NCBI RefSeq assembly: GCF_003363015.1
Contig: NZ_QRAP01000011.1
Span: forward strand, 1-64,000
Length of the DNA stretch: 64,000 bases
Source of the DNA: Enterobacillus tribolii
Lineage (GTDB): Bacteria > Pseudomonadota > Gammaproteobacteria > Enterobacterales > Enterobacteriaceae
Direction of reading: 5' to 3'
Shown in pieces: positions 27,750 through 36,498 of this stretch; within the stretch, counting starts at the first letter, position 1, and each line of letters starts with the position of its first letter. The notes beneath the pieces are model-generated. The model did no database searches and had not been told where the DNA came from. It saw only the letters and a program-made list of their open reading frames with translations. The position numbers and the translations under genes were made by a program.

Positions 27750-28739
27750 ATGGTATGGATCCGGTTCATCGTATTATCTTGTGTTATTTTTAATCTTTCC
27801 GGATGTCTGATGACAAATATTCTTTTAAAACATCAGCGGGAATATACGCAAGAAGTCAGGGCGCTGAACTGGAATATTAAAGACCTGGATGATAAACGTC
27901 CTTCCCCCCGCTATTATAATGCCTCGCCTGCGGCTGTCGCCGTTTTAAAAAAATATGATCGTGAAGACTATTATCAGGCTTATAAGGACGCTTTGCCTTT
28001 GGCGCAAAGCGGTGACCCCGTTGCACAGGCGTTAGTCGGCGAAATGTACAGTGACGGGAAGGGATGCAATAAAGATAATTACCGTGCGTTTGAATGGGCG
28101 ATGAAATCAGCCCGGCAGCTGGCGCCCCAGGGGCAGTTTATGCTGGGGTTGTTCTATCGTAAGGGGCTGGGCACTCCGCGTGATTATGCCAGTGCCATAA
28201 AATATTACGGGCTTGCGGCGGCGCAGGGGGATTATCGCGCCCAGAACAACCTGGGTAATATGTACTTTAACGGCGATGGCGTAGAAAAAGACAGACGCAA
28301 AGCGTTTGAGTGGTATCAAAAGGCGGCGAATAACGGCAGCATCAGCGCGCGGACTAATTTAGCCGGCATGTATTACGGGGGCGATGGCGTCGTAATAAAC
28401 CGCAATGCCGCCGCACGGTGGTACTTTAGTGCCGCGCCGTATGACAAGGATGCAAGAGGGATGCTGGAAGAGATGTATGCCTCAAAGAAATTTACGCCGT
28501 CGCCGGACTGGTTTATGAAGATGGCTAAACAGGGAAACGCGAAAGCTTATTATAATCTGGGCGTACTCAGTGAGCTGGGAATTAATACCCCCGAAGATCC
28601 CGTGGAAGCGTATAAATGGTTTGTATTAGCAAATGCCAAAAAACGGATTGAAAGGCTTGAACGCGAACTGAACACTCAGCAGATTCTTGACGGACAACGG
28701 CGCGCCAAAGTGTGGCAGGAGAGTTGGGTGAAGAAATAG
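27750..28739 (+). CDS. Sel1-repeat lipoprotein of unknown function
   Basis: The 329-residue protein starts with a lipoprotein signal peptide whose lipobox is LSGC (Cys19). No Asp follows the Cys, so outer-membrane sorting is likely. From about residue 85 to 295 it consists of Sel1-like (SLR) repeats of about 36 residues, for example AQNNLGNMYFNGDGVEKD and ARTNLAGMYYGGDGVVIN, which form solenoids for protein-protein contacts. The flanks are AT-rich relative to typA. It stands alone between two terminators, suggesting an accessory gene. Its partner is unknown. Confidence 0.85.
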   Translation: MVWIRFIVLSCVIFNLSGCLMTNILLKHQREYTQEVRALNWNIKDLDDKRPSPRYYNASPAAVAVLKKYDREDYYQAYKDALPLAQSGDPVAQALVGEMYSDGKGCNKDNYRAFEWAMKSARQLAPQGQFMLGLFYRKGLGTPRDYASAIKYYGLAAAQGDYRAQNNLGNMYFNGDGVEKDRRKAFEWYQKAANNGSISARTNLAGMYYGGDGVVINRNAAARWYFSAAPYDKDARGMLEEMYASKKFTPSPDWFMKMAKQGNAKAYYNLGVLSELGINTPEDPVEAYKWFVLANAKKRIERLERELNTQQILDGQRRAKVWQESWVKK

Positions 28740-28849
28740 TATTTCCGGGAGATATCTGATCGCCTGTGGCTTCGGATAACTCTCAAAATATAGGCAGGAT
28801 GATGTTTGCGCCAATGATATTGATTTTGCCGTTTCCCTGATGCATCAAT

Positions 28850-28881
28850 AAACCCCCCACCTGTGGCGGGGTTTTATTTTA
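28850..28881 (+). terminator. Intrinsic terminator of the Sel1 lipoprotein gene
   Basis: AAACCCC and GGGGTTTT pair, with an inner CCAC/GTGG stem and one bulge, followed by ATTTT. Confidence 0.85.
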
Positions 28882-28993
28882 CTGGCGTTTATCCGCTTTC
28901 CTGTGTGCGACGCTAAAAAATAAGATCGCCTTCTGTTCGCCAACGTTATTTTTGTCTAGAGTGGGTCTATTCACAGAAAATCGGGAGTCACAC

Positions 28994-29581
28994 ATGCTGT
29001 ATATCTTTGATTTAGGGAATGTGATCGTTGATATTGATTTTAAGCGGGTGTTGGGCGTCTGGAGCAATTTCAGCGGCATGCCGCTGGCTACGCTGAGCGA
29101 GCGTTTTAAGATGGGCGATGTGTTTCAGCAGCATGAACGCGGTACGATCAGCGATGAGGAGTTCGCTGCCCGGCTGTGTGATGAAATGGCGATCGCGCTG
29201 AGCTTTGAGCAGTTCGAGCTGGGATGGCAGGCTATTTTCGTCGGGCTGCGCCCGGAAGTGATCGAACAGATGAAAAAGCTGCGCACCATGGGGAATCGGG
29301 TAGTGGTACTCTCCAACACCAACCGTCTGCACAGTAATTATTGGCCGAAGCATTATCCCGAAGTCGAAGCGGCAAGCGATCATATGTACCTTTCCCAGGA
29401 TCTGGGCATGCGCAAGCCGGACGCGGAAATCTATCGCTACGTGCTGGAGAAAGAGGGCGTCGCGCCGGGCGATGTGGTTTTCTTCGACGATAATGAAGAG
29501 AACGTGGTTGCAGCGCAGGCGCTGGGCATCCGCGCTATTTTGGTGACCGATCGCGACGTAGTACCCGCCTATTTCGCATAA
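28994..29581 (+). CDS. yihX: HAD-family alpha-D-glucose-1-phosphate phosphatase YihX
   Basis: YihX dephosphorylates alpha-D-glucose-1-phosphate. The 195-residue cytoplasmic protein has the HAD motif I FDLGNVIVDID at the N-terminus, motif II VVLSNTNRLH, motif III DLGMRKPDAEIY and motif IV FFDDNEENV. The ATG at 28994 follows GGGAG and gives the E. coli N-terminus. It heads the cluster yihX-yihY-dtd-fabY. Confidence 0.95.
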   Translation: MLYIFDLGNVIVDIDFKRVLGVWSNFSGMPLATLSERFKMGDVFQQHERGTISDEEFAARLCDEMAIALSFEQFELGWQAIFVGLRPEVIEQMKKLRTMGNRVVVLSNTNRLHSNYWPKHYPEVEAASDHMYLSQDLGMRKPDAEIYRYVLEKEGVAPGDVVFFDDNEENVVAAQALGIRAILVTDRDVVPAYFA

Positions 29582-29671
29582 TGGCTTTTGCGTAACCGCG
29601 CGGAAACGTTAACATTAAACGAGAGTAACGTTTCCGCCCCCGCCGGGCCGGAACTTCGTTCAGGAGCGTTT

Positions 29672-30544
29672 ATGGCCCGTTTTTTCCGCCACGCCGCGGC
29701 GTTCGGCCGCCTGCTGTGGATAAAAGCCAATCACGACCGGGTGACCATGATGGCCGGGAACCTGGCCTATGTTTCCCTGCTGTCTTTAGTGCCGCTGGTG
29801 ACGGTGGTGTTTTCCCTGTTTGCCGCGTTCCCGATGTTCTCGGATGTGTCGGGGCAGCTTAAGCGCTTCATTTTCACCAATTTCATGCCGGCGGCGGGGG
29901 ATGTGGTACAGTCCTACCTGGAACAATTTGTCGCCAACTCCAGCAAAATGACCGCCGTAGGGGCGGTGGGGCTGATTATCACCGCGCTGTTGCTGATCTC
30001 TTCGGTGGATGGTTCCCTGAATAAAATCTGGCGCAGCCATCGGCAGCGCTCGCTGGTTTACTCCTTCGCCGTGTATTGGATGATACTGACGCTCGGGCCG
30101 CTGCTGGTCGGGGCAAGCATGGCGATCAGCACCTATTTGCTTTCGCTGCGCTGGTTGGTTTCCGACGGCATTCACGGCGTGGTGGATCAGGCGCTGCGCA
30201 TATTTCCGCTGCTGCTGTCCTGCGTCAGCTTCTGGCTGATCTACTGCGTGGTGCCGACGACGCGCGTGCCGCCGCGCGATGCGCTGATTGGCGCACTGGT
30301 GGCCGGCGTGCTGTTTGAGCTGGGTAAAAAGGTGTTCGGGCTGTACGTCACCCTGTTCCCTTCTTATCAATTGATCTATGGGGTGCTGGCCGTTATTCCT
30401 ATTCTGTTTGTCTGGGTGTACTGGAGCTGGTGTATTGTGTTGCTGGGGGCGGAAATTACCGTGGTGCTGGGGCAGCACCGGGCATGGCGCCGCCGCCGGC
30501 AGCGCGGGCCGGAAAATGATGACACGGGAAAAGTGAGTCAATGA
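29672..30544 (+). CDS. yihY: YihY/virulence factor BrkB family inner-membrane protein
   Basis: The 290-residue protein has six likely membrane segments and the family blocks [20 protein letters not shown] and [20 protein letters not shown]. Older annotation as RNase BN is wrong for this family. Its function is unknown. The start at 29672 has CAGGAG upstream and fits the family. The frame stays open back to a TTG at 29588 that lacks similarity. Its stop overlaps the dtd start by 4 nt. Confidence 0.93.
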   Translation: MARFFRHAAAFGRLLWIKANHDRVTMMAGNLAYVSLLSLVPLVTVVFSLFAAFPMFSDVSGQLKRFIFTNFMPAAGDVVQSYLEQFVANSSKMTAVGAVGLIITALLLISSVDGSLNKIWRSHRQRSLVYSFAVYWMILTLGPLLVGASMAISTYLLSLRWLVSDGIHGVVDQALRIFPLLLSCVSFWLIYCVVPTTRVPPRDALIGALVAGVLFELGKKVFGLYVTLFPSYQLIYGVLAVIPILFVWVYWSWCIVLLGAEITVVLGQHRAWRRRRQRGPENDDTGKVSQ

Positions 30545-30978
30545 TAGCGTTAATTCAACGGGTAACCCGCGCCGACGTCGCGGTTGACGGTCAGGTGGTG
30601 GGAGATATAGGCAACGGATTGCTGGTGCTGCTGGGCGTGGAAAAAGAGGACGACGAACAAAAAGCCCGGCGACTATGTGAGAAAGTGCTGGGTTACCGCA
30701 TTTTCAGCGATGAGAACGACAAAATGAACCTGAACGTCCAGCAGGCCGGCGGCGGCGTGCTGGTGGTGTCGCAGTTCACGCTGGCGGCGGACACCAACAA
30801 AGGGATGCGCCCCAGCTTTTCCGGCGGCGCTGCGCCGGACAAAGCGGAAAAACTGTACGAATACTTTGCCGAACAATGCCGGGCGACGGGAATCAGCACA
30901 CAGACGGGACGTTTTGCGGCGGACATGAAGGTTTCTTTGCTGAACGACGGGCCGGTCACTTTCTGGTTGCAGGTATAA
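30541..30978 (+). CDS. dtd: D-aminoacyl-tRNA deacylase
   Basis: Dtd hydrolyses D-aminoacyl-tRNAs and glycyl-tRNA(Ala), keeping D-amino acids out of proteins. The 145-residue protein has the active-site motif SQFTLAADT and the cross-subunit motif [11 protein letters not shown] with its Gly-cisPro pair. It is very close to E. coli Dtd. It overlaps yihY (ATGA) and is followed by fabY after 38 nt. Confidence 0.98.
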   Translation: MIALIQRVTRADVAVDGQVVGDIGNGLLVLLGVEKEDDEQKARRLCEKVLGYRIFSDENDKMNLNVQQAGGGVLVVSQFTLAADTNKGMRPSFSGGAAPDKAEKLYEYFAEQCRATGISTQTGRFAADMKVSLLNDGPVTFWLQV

Positions 30979-31016
30979 ACCGCGCGTTCAGCCCCTACTA
31001 CGTAGAGATAATATCC

Positions 31017-31946
31017 ATGTATCACTTGCGGGTTCCGGTTACAGAACAAGAATTGAATGAGTATTACCAGTTCCGCTGGGAAATGCTGCGCAAGCCGCTG
31101 CATCAGCCAGTGGGTTCGGAGCGCGACGCCTACGATGCCATGGCGCACCACCAGATGGTGGTAGACGATCGGGGCAGAACGGTCGCCATCGGGCGACTGT
31201 ATGTGAATGCGGACAATGAGGCCTCAATTCGTTTTCTGGCGGTGGACCCGTCGTTACAAAACAAGGGGTTGGGAACGCTGGTGGCGATGACGCTGGAGTC
31301 CGTGGCGCGTCAGGAAGGCGTGAAGCGCGTAGTGTGCAGCGCGCGTGAGGAAGCGGTGCCTTTTTTTGCCAAGCTTGGTTTTGAAAACCGCGGCGAGATT
31401 ACAACGCCGCAAACTACGCCGGTGCGCCACTTCCTGATGATTAAGCCGGTGGTGACGCTGGACGACATCCTTCACCGCCCCGACTGGTGCGGGCAGCTCC
31501 AGCAGGCGTGGTACGAACATATCCCGCTGAGTGAAAAAATGGGCGTTCGTATCAGCCAGTATACCGGCCAGCTTTTCGAAACCACCATGCCGGAGGCCGG
31601 CAATCAGAATCCGCACCATACCCTGTTCGCCGGCAGCCTGTTCTCTCTGGCGACGTTGACCGGCTGGGGATTGATCTGGTTGTTACTGCGCGAACGTCAT
31701 CTGGGCGGCACTATCGTTCTGGTCGATGCGCATATCCGTTATAGTGCGCCGATTACCGGGCGCCCGCGCGCAGTGGCCGATCTCAACTCGATGAGCGGCG
31801 ATCTTGATCGTCTCGCCCGCGGCCGCCGGGCCAGGGCGCAGCTTTCGGTGAATTTGCTGGGAGATGGCGCCAGCGGCGCGGTGTTTGAAGGGACGTATAT
31901 GGTTTTGCCGGCGTCGGAAGATGACGAAGAGGGCGAGATTCGTTAA
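31017..31946 (+). CDS. fabY: Fatty acid biosynthesis protein FabY (YiiD)
   Basis: YiiD joins an N-terminal GNAT acetyltransferase domain (about 1-145, with [18 protein letters not shown] as the acetyl-CoA loop) to a C-terminal hotdog thioesterase-like domain (about 155-305, with [21 protein letters not shown]). In E. coli it can support initiation of fatty acid synthesis when FabH is absent, possibly by decarboxylating malonyl-ACP. The ATG at 31017 gives 309 residues against 329 in E. coli. The frame is open further upstream inside dtd, but that part is not homologous. Confidence 0.92.
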   Translation: MYHLRVPVTEQELNEYYQFRWEMLRKPLHQPVGSERDAYDAMAHHQMVVDDRGRTVAIGRLYVNADNEASIRFLAVDPSLQNKGLGTLVAMTLESVARQEGVKRVVCSAREEAVPFFAKLGFENRGEITTPQTTPVRHFLMIKPVVTLDDILHRPDWCGQLQQAWYEHIPLSEKMGVRISQYTGQLFETTMPEAGNQNPHHTLFAGSLFSLATLTGWGLIWLLLRERHLGGTIVLVDAHIRYSAPITGRPRAVADLNSMSGDLDRLARGRRARAQLSVNLLGDGASGAVFEGTYMVLPASEDDEEGEIR

Positions 31947-31953
31947 TAACGCA

Positions 31954-31978
31954 CGGCGCCCCATAGTAAGGGGCGCCG
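31954..31978. terminator. Hairpin between convergent fabY and glpC
   Basis: CGGCGCCCC and GGGGCGCCG form a perfect 9-bp stem with a 7-nt loop. It is very stable but has no T run. Confidence 0.7.
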
Positions 31979-31986
31979 CCGGGGGA

Positions 31987-33186
31987 TTATTCCAGCGCCT
32001 GCGCCAGCAGGGTGATGGGATGTTCGCAACGTTTGCTGGTGGACATTTCGATCTGCCACTTACAGGTTTCGCAGTCGCTCACCACCAGATCCACGCCGCT
32101 TTCCTCAATCTGACGGAACAACGACGCGCCGATCCCCTGTGACGTCGGGTAGTTCTCCTTCTTAAATCCGTAAGTACCGGCAATACCGCAGCACTGGGAC
32201 TCCAGAATCGTCAGCTCAACGCCGGGGATCATACGCAACAGCGCCAGGGTGTACGGCGTCCAGCCCATCTTCTCCATATGGCACGGCGTATGGTAAGCGA
32301 TACGCAGCGGCGTGGTTTTGAGCTTCAGCTCGCGCCCGCCGTCCAGCAGACGATACAGATAGCGCGTCGCCAGTTCGATGTGATCGCGCACCGGGCGGGT
32401 GTCTACGTCCAGCACGTGCGGATATTCATCGCGCAGGGTGAAGGTGCAGGTGGACGAAGTAGCGATAACCGGAATACCACGCCCAATCACCGCTTCCGTC
32501 AGCGACTCCGCATTCACCGCGGCCTGTTTTTTCGCTTTATCGATAAACCCGTTGGCGATCAGGGGCACGCCACAACATTTCTCGCGTTTCAGCAACTGCA
32601 CGCCGATGCCCATCGCGTTAAAGACGCGAATTAAATCTTTGCCCAACTGCGGGTGGTTATAGTTCACATAACAGCCGTGGAAAAACGCTACCTGTTCGGC
32701 GAAACGCGCCTGCGCCTTGGCTTGCTTGCGATACCACTGGCGAAATGTGCCGAAGGAGTATTTCGGCAACTCGCGGCGGTGATCGATTTGCAGGGCCTTA
32801 TCCAGCAGCATGCGCACCGGCTTCAGGCCGGTGGTGGCATTGACGATCGGCGCAAAAGGCGAGGAAAGCGACCCCATCAGATCGGTATGGCTGAGAATGG
32901 TGTCGCGCAGCGTCGGTTTTTGCTTGCTGTAGTTGCCGCGCGCGCGCTGGATGATGTCGCCGATCTTCACGTCTGACGGGCAGGCCACCTCGCAGCGCTT
33001 GCAGTTGGTGCAGTATTTCAGCGCATCGTCATACAGCATGGGATCTTTCAACCGCAGGCGCTCGCCGTCCGGCCCGGCCTGTTTCGGCCCCGGATAGGCC
33101 GGATTCACTTTGGCGACCGGGCAGTACGTGGTGCAGACGGTACACTTGATACAGTTTTCGAAACTGCTGTCGTTAAGCAGGCTCAT
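31987..33186 (-). CDS. glpC: Anaerobic glycerol-3-phosphate dehydrogenase subunit C
   Basis: GlpC is the membrane-linked iron-sulfur subunit that passes electrons from GlpA to menaquinone. The 399-residue protein has two ferredoxin-type clusters (CIKCTVCTTYCP near residue 13 and CTNCKRCEVACP near 57) and two C-terminal CCG domains (CCGVPL, CCGIAG). The start at 33186 overlaps the glpB stop by 4 nt and matches the family. The frame is open far upstream inside glpB, but that part is not homologous. Confidence 0.97.
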   Translation of the reverse strand: MSLLNDSSFENCIKCTVCTTYCPVAKVNPAYPGPKQAGPDGERLRLKDPMLYDDALKYCTNCKRCEVACPSDVKIGDIIQRARGNYSKQKPTLRDTILSHTDLMGSLSSPFAPIVNATTGLKPVRMLLDKALQIDHRRELPKYSFGTFRQWYRKQAKAQARFAEQVAFFHGCYVNYNHPQLGKDLIRVFNAMGIGVQLLKREKCCGVPLIANGFIDKAKKQAAVNAESLTEAVIGRGIPVIATSSTCTFTLRDEYPHVLDVDTRPVRDHIELATRYLYRLLDGGRELKLKTTPLRIAYHTPCHMEKMGWTPYTLALLRMIPGVELTILESQCCGIAGTYGFKKENYPTSQGIGASLFRQIEESGVDLVVSDCETCKWQIEMSTSKRCEHPITLLAQALE

Positions 33187-34454
33187 CGTACGTCCTCCGT
33201 CTGCGCCAGAATATGCTGCGCCGCATGCAGGGCGGTAATGACCGAAACGCCCGCGCCGCAGCCTTGTTGAATGGGATCGAAACCGGCCAGCACCGCGCCG
33301 GCAACGTACAGATTGCGCAACTTCACGCCGTTGAGGGTCGGGCGCAGTGCGCCGTCGGTCGTGACGCCCGCCTGTAAGTAGGGCTGGGGGGCGAAGAATT
33401 CCGGTACGGACCATTGGGAACGCGGGGGCGCAGGGGTGACGTCCAGCCCCAGCACGGGTTCCCGGATGGCGTCAAAACCGGCGTGCAGCCCATTGCTGAA
33501 GAAGCTGCCGCTGGCGAGCAGGACGTTGCTGGCGCGCAGTGGGATGTCCGTGTGGTTGCGGGTGTAGATGCCGGTAATGCGTCCGTCGTGGATTTCCGCT
33601 TTCAGCACCGCGTCGCCGGGCATAATGGTGCCGCCCAATTGCTGGAAGCGACGGCGCAGCAGGTGATGCATACGCATCCCCAGCACCGATGGCGGCAGCG
33701 TCGGCAGCAGCAGCAGAGGGCAACGGATGCGTGAACGCAGATTTGCCAGCGCATCCGGATGTTCCAGGCCGATACAGGCGGGCATGAAAACGACGTCGGC
33801 GTTTTGCGTTAACTGATTCAGCTCTTCCGCCAGCAGCGCCAGGTTTTCCTCGATATCCAGTACCCGCGCGATATTGACCGCGCGGAATTCGCTCGGGTTA
33901 TTACGTAATTGATCCAGCGCCGGTAACGTAAGCTCGGTGGTTTCCGTGCTTGCGCCCTGTTCCTCCAGCGAACTGGCAACCAGGTGGGGCTGAAAGTCGA
34001 GGAAGCCTTCAATGCCGGCGACCAGAATCCGCTTCCAGGGCAACGGCGCATTAAGGGGCAGCGTCGGGATTTCATCCGGGCTGAGCCAGGTGCTGCGCCG
34101 GGTGCCGAGCGGCGTAATGCGCAGGTGATTTTCACGGTAGCTGCCCGTCAGTTGCAGGCCGCTGCGTGCCAGCAGGCGCTCTGCTTCCTGCGCATGCGCC
34201 AGAACCACATCCGCGCCCATCAGGCTGTAAGGATGCGCCGGCGCCAGGCGGGACAGCGCATCCAGCGCCGTCGGCGGCGTTTCCACCGGCGTGCCGTCGG
34301 GCAGGGCGCACAGCAGGTCCAGCGAGCCGGAAGAGAAATGCAGCGCGCTTTGCCCGGCGCTGACGATGGCGCAGCGTTGCCCGGCTTCCGCCAGACGAAT
34401 GCCGCATACCAGACCGGCCAGGCCGCCGCCGATCATCACGCTGTCAAATTTCAT
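33183..34454 (-). CDS. glpB: Anaerobic glycerol-3-phosphate dehydrogenase subunit B
   Basis: GlpB is a flavoprotein subunit that links GlpA to the iron-sulfur subunit GlpC. The 423-residue protein has an N-terminal FAD motif (MIGGGLAGLVCGIRLAEAGQ) and the C-terminal block LYVAGAVLAGFDPIQQGCGAGVSVITA. It overlaps glpA by 11 nt and glpC by 4 nt, so the three are tightly coupled. Confidence 0.97.
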   Translation of the reverse strand: MKFDSVMIGGGLAGLVCGIRLAEAGQRCAIVSAGQSALHFSSGSLDLLCALPDGTPVETPPTALDALSRLAPAHPYSLMGADVVLAHAQEAERLLARSGLQLTGSYRENHLRITPLGTRRSTWLSPDEIPTLPLNAPLPWKRILVAGIEGFLDFQPHLVASSLEEQGASTETTELTLPALDQLRNNPSEFRAVNIARVLDIEENLALLAEELNQLTQNADVVFMPACIGLEHPDALANLRSRIRCPLLLLPTLPPSVLGMRMHHLLRRRFQQLGGTIMPGDAVLKAEIHDGRITGIYTRNHTDIPLRASNVLLASGSFFSNGLHAGFDAIREPVLGLDVTPAPPRSQWSVPEFFAPQPYLQAGVTTDGALRPTLNGVKLRNLYVAGAVLAGFDPIQQGCGAGVSVITALHAAQHILAQTEDVR

Positions 34455-36099
34455 TGTCGCTCTCCCGGATGTCGTTCACGGCGGCGGGCGCGTCCAGCCC
34501 GCACAGCCCCTGATAAACCCAACTGGTGAATTCGCTTTCGCGCAGGGCGTCGCCCCAGGCGATAGGACGTACGCCTTTCCAGCGCTCATTGAGAAAATGG
34601 GAAAGCTGGCTGATGGACTGCTGCGGCGTAGTCACCCGGAAGCGGTTGAGCAAACCGGCGGCGCGGCAGGCGCATAGTTCACCCTGGCAGGTGCCCATCC
34701 CGACGCGGGTGCGGCGGCGCAGGTCCACCAGATTATTGACGGTGAGCGAATCCACCGCATAGCGCACTTCACCCGCGGTGACGGCTTCGCATTCGCACAC
34801 CAGGCTGTTGCTGAGGCGATCGCCGGCCAGCATGCGTTCGGCCCGATCGCCATGACGGTAAACCGCCGAGCCGCGAATCGGTGCCGGAAGCGAGATAACC
34901 TTGCGCAGGGTTTCCTCTGCCGAATGGCGCGAGCCGGGCAACGGTTCTTCGGCGGTGGTGCAGGGGGTGCTGACGTTAAGCTTGGCGCACACCATATCGG
35001 TCGCCCATTCTGCCATCAGGCGGTAGGTCATCAGTTTACCGCCGGTAATGGTAATGAAACCTTCCAGTCCGTCGCGTGCGGCATGGTCGAGCAGGACGAT
35101 GCCGCGGCTGACGTTACGACCGCTGGGATCGTCATCGCTTGCCACCAATGGGCGTACGCCGGCATAAGCACGCAGAATGCGCGTTTGCGCCAGTTTGGGC
35201 GCCAGCTTTTCGCCTTCGCGGATCAGAATATCCACTTCTTCCGGCGTCACCAGCATGTTGTCGATCTGGTCGTAATCAATGTGGGTCGAGGTGGTGCCGA
35301 TCAGCGAAATCGTATCGCCCGGCACCAGAATATCGGCGTCTGCCGGTTTACGGCAGCGGTTGATGACCATGTTATTGATGCGGTGCCCCAGGATCAGCAA
35401 TGCCCCTTTTGCCGGGAACATCCGTACGCGCAGATCGGCGTATTCCGCGATGCGCTGACCCCAGATTCCGGCCGCATTCACCACTATGCCGGCATGAATT
35501 TCGTAATGTGTTCCCGCATGGTGATCGAAAACGCGCACGCCGCGCACCCGATCGCCGTCGCGCAGCAGACCGGTGACTTCATGGTAGGTCAGCACCTGCG
35601 CCCCGTGTTCGCGCGCGTCCAGCATGTTCGCGGCGGTCAGGCGGAAGGGATCGACGGTGCCGTCCGGTACGCGCACTGCGCCGATCAACGCCGGGTTGAC
35701 CGACGGCTCCAGAATACGCGCCTGTGCCGGATCGATCGCCTCGGCGTCGATGCCCGCAGCACGGCAGGCGGCAATAAAACCCGGCTGATAGGCCAGATCG
35801 TCCTCCGGCAGGGTAATAAACAGGCCGTCGCTGCGCTCAATGCAGTGGCGCGCGATACGCTTCAGGATGCGGTTTTCCTCAATACATTCCCGCGCGGACT
35901 CACCGTCCGTCACGGCATAGCGCGCGCCGCTGTGCAGCAGGCCATGGTTGCGGCCGGTCGCGCCGGTGGCGATATCGTGGCGTTCCAGCAGAATGCAACG
36001 CAGACCGCGCCGTGCGCAGTCACGGGCGATGCCTGCGCCGGTTGCGCCGCCACCGATAATGATAACGTCTGTTTCCTGTAAGGCCGGGACTGGCGACAT
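34444..36099 (-). CDS. glpA: Anaerobic glycerol-3-phosphate dehydrogenase subunit A
   Basis: GlpA is the catalytic FAD subunit that oxidises sn-glycerol-3-phosphate to dihydroxyacetone phosphate during anaerobic growth. The 551-residue protein starts with IIIGGGATGAGIARDCARRG, has the DAO fold and the TGGKLMTYRLMAEW block. It ends in a [2Fe-2S]-type BFD domain (CECEAVTAGEV ... GMGTCQGELCACR). It is first in glpABC, and its promoter carries FNR, GlpR and CRP sites. Confidence 0.98.
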   Translation of the reverse strand: MSPVPALQETDVIIIGGGATGAGIARDCARRGLRCILLERHDIATGATGRNHGLLHSGARYAVTDGESARECIEENRILKRIARHCIERSDGLFITLPEDDLAYQPGFIAACRAAGIDAEAIDPAQARILEPSVNPALIGAVRVPDGTVDPFRLTAANMLDAREHGAQVLTYHEVTGLLRDGDRVRGVRVFDHHAGTHYEIHAGIVVNAAGIWGQRIAEYADLRVRMFPAKGALLILGHRINNMVINRCRKPADADILVPGDTISLIGTTSTHIDYDQIDNMLVTPEEVDILIREGEKLAPKLAQTRILRAYAGVRPLVASDDDPSGRNVSRGIVLLDHAARDGLEGFITITGGKLMTYRLMAEWATDMVCAKLNVSTPCTTAEEPLPGSRHSAEETLRKVISLPAPIRGSAVYRHGDRAERMLAGDRLSNSLVCECEAVTAGEVRYAVDSLTVNNLVDLRRRTRVGMGTCQGELCACRAAGLLNRFRVTTPQQSISQLSHFLNERWKGVRPIAWGDALRESEFTSWVYQGLCGLDAPAAVNDIRESDNEI

Positions 36100-36144
36100 A
36101 AAAGGCTCCCGTTGCTCTGTAATTCACCGAATGACCACTTCTAT

Positions 36145-36150
36145 ATATTA
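36145..36150 (-). promoter_or_regulatory. -10 element of the glpABC promoter
   Basis: TAATAT on the minus strand places the transcription start near 36138. The FNR-like site is then centred at about -42, the position of class II FNR activation. Confidence 0.55.
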
Positions 36151-36173
36151 ACCGTGTCTCTGGTGTCTTTTGT

Positions 36174-36187
36174 TTGATAATGAGCAA
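36174..36187. promoter_or_regulatory. FNR site of glpABC
   Basis: TTGAT-AATG-AGCAA matches the FNR dyad TTGAT-N4-ATCAA with one mismatch. It fits the anaerobic role of glpABC. Confidence 0.65.
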
Positions 36188-36198
36188 ATTCGAACATA
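36179..36198. promoter_or_regulatory. GlpR operator candidate
   Basis: AATGAGCAAATTCGAACATA has the GlpR half site TATGTTCG on the minus strand and a weaker opposing half. It overlaps the FNR site, so repressor and activator may compete. Confidence 0.55.
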
Positions 36199-36232
36199 AA
36201 ACGAAAATATTTTCCGTTTTAGAAATATATTG

Positions 36233-36248
36233 TGTGATGTAAATCACT
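36233..36248. promoter_or_regulatory. CRP site, glpA-glpT intergenic (glpA side)
   Basis: TGTGA-TGTAAA-TCACT matches 9 of 10 conserved CRP positions. Confidence 0.8.
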
Positions 36249-36324
36249 TCTAATAATGTGTGTATTTTCTAAAAAGAGAATTAATCGTGAATAAAAGTCT
36301 TGGTGTAATACATTTGTAACACAA

Positions 36325-36340
36325 TGTGCGATGATTCACA
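36325..36340. promoter_or_regulatory. CRP site, glpA-glpT intergenic (glpT side)
   Basis: TGTGC-GATGAT-TCACA matches 9 of 10 conserved CRP positions. With the first site it gives each divergent operon a nearby cAMP-CRP input. Confidence 0.8.
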
Positions 36341-36498
36341 GTATTCATGAGTGAAAATGAATAGTATCCGCGCGAAAAGGAAAATTACTTGGTGATGACG
36401 AAGGTCATCCCGTTTTGTTTTTGCAGTATGTGTTCTGACCGGTTCATCGGGGAGCCGGTGACTAATAACGATAATGAACGGCCACACGGAGGCTTTCT

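Noticed and set aside
33187-33414. 5' extension of the glpC frame
   Set aside because: The extension lies inside glpB, is Arg-rich shadow sequence and has no similarity to GlpC. The ATGA overlap at 33186 is the natural start.
34852-36081. 409-codon plus-strand frame opposite glpA
   Set aside because: It is the reverse complement of a conserved flavoprotein and has no recognisable domains.
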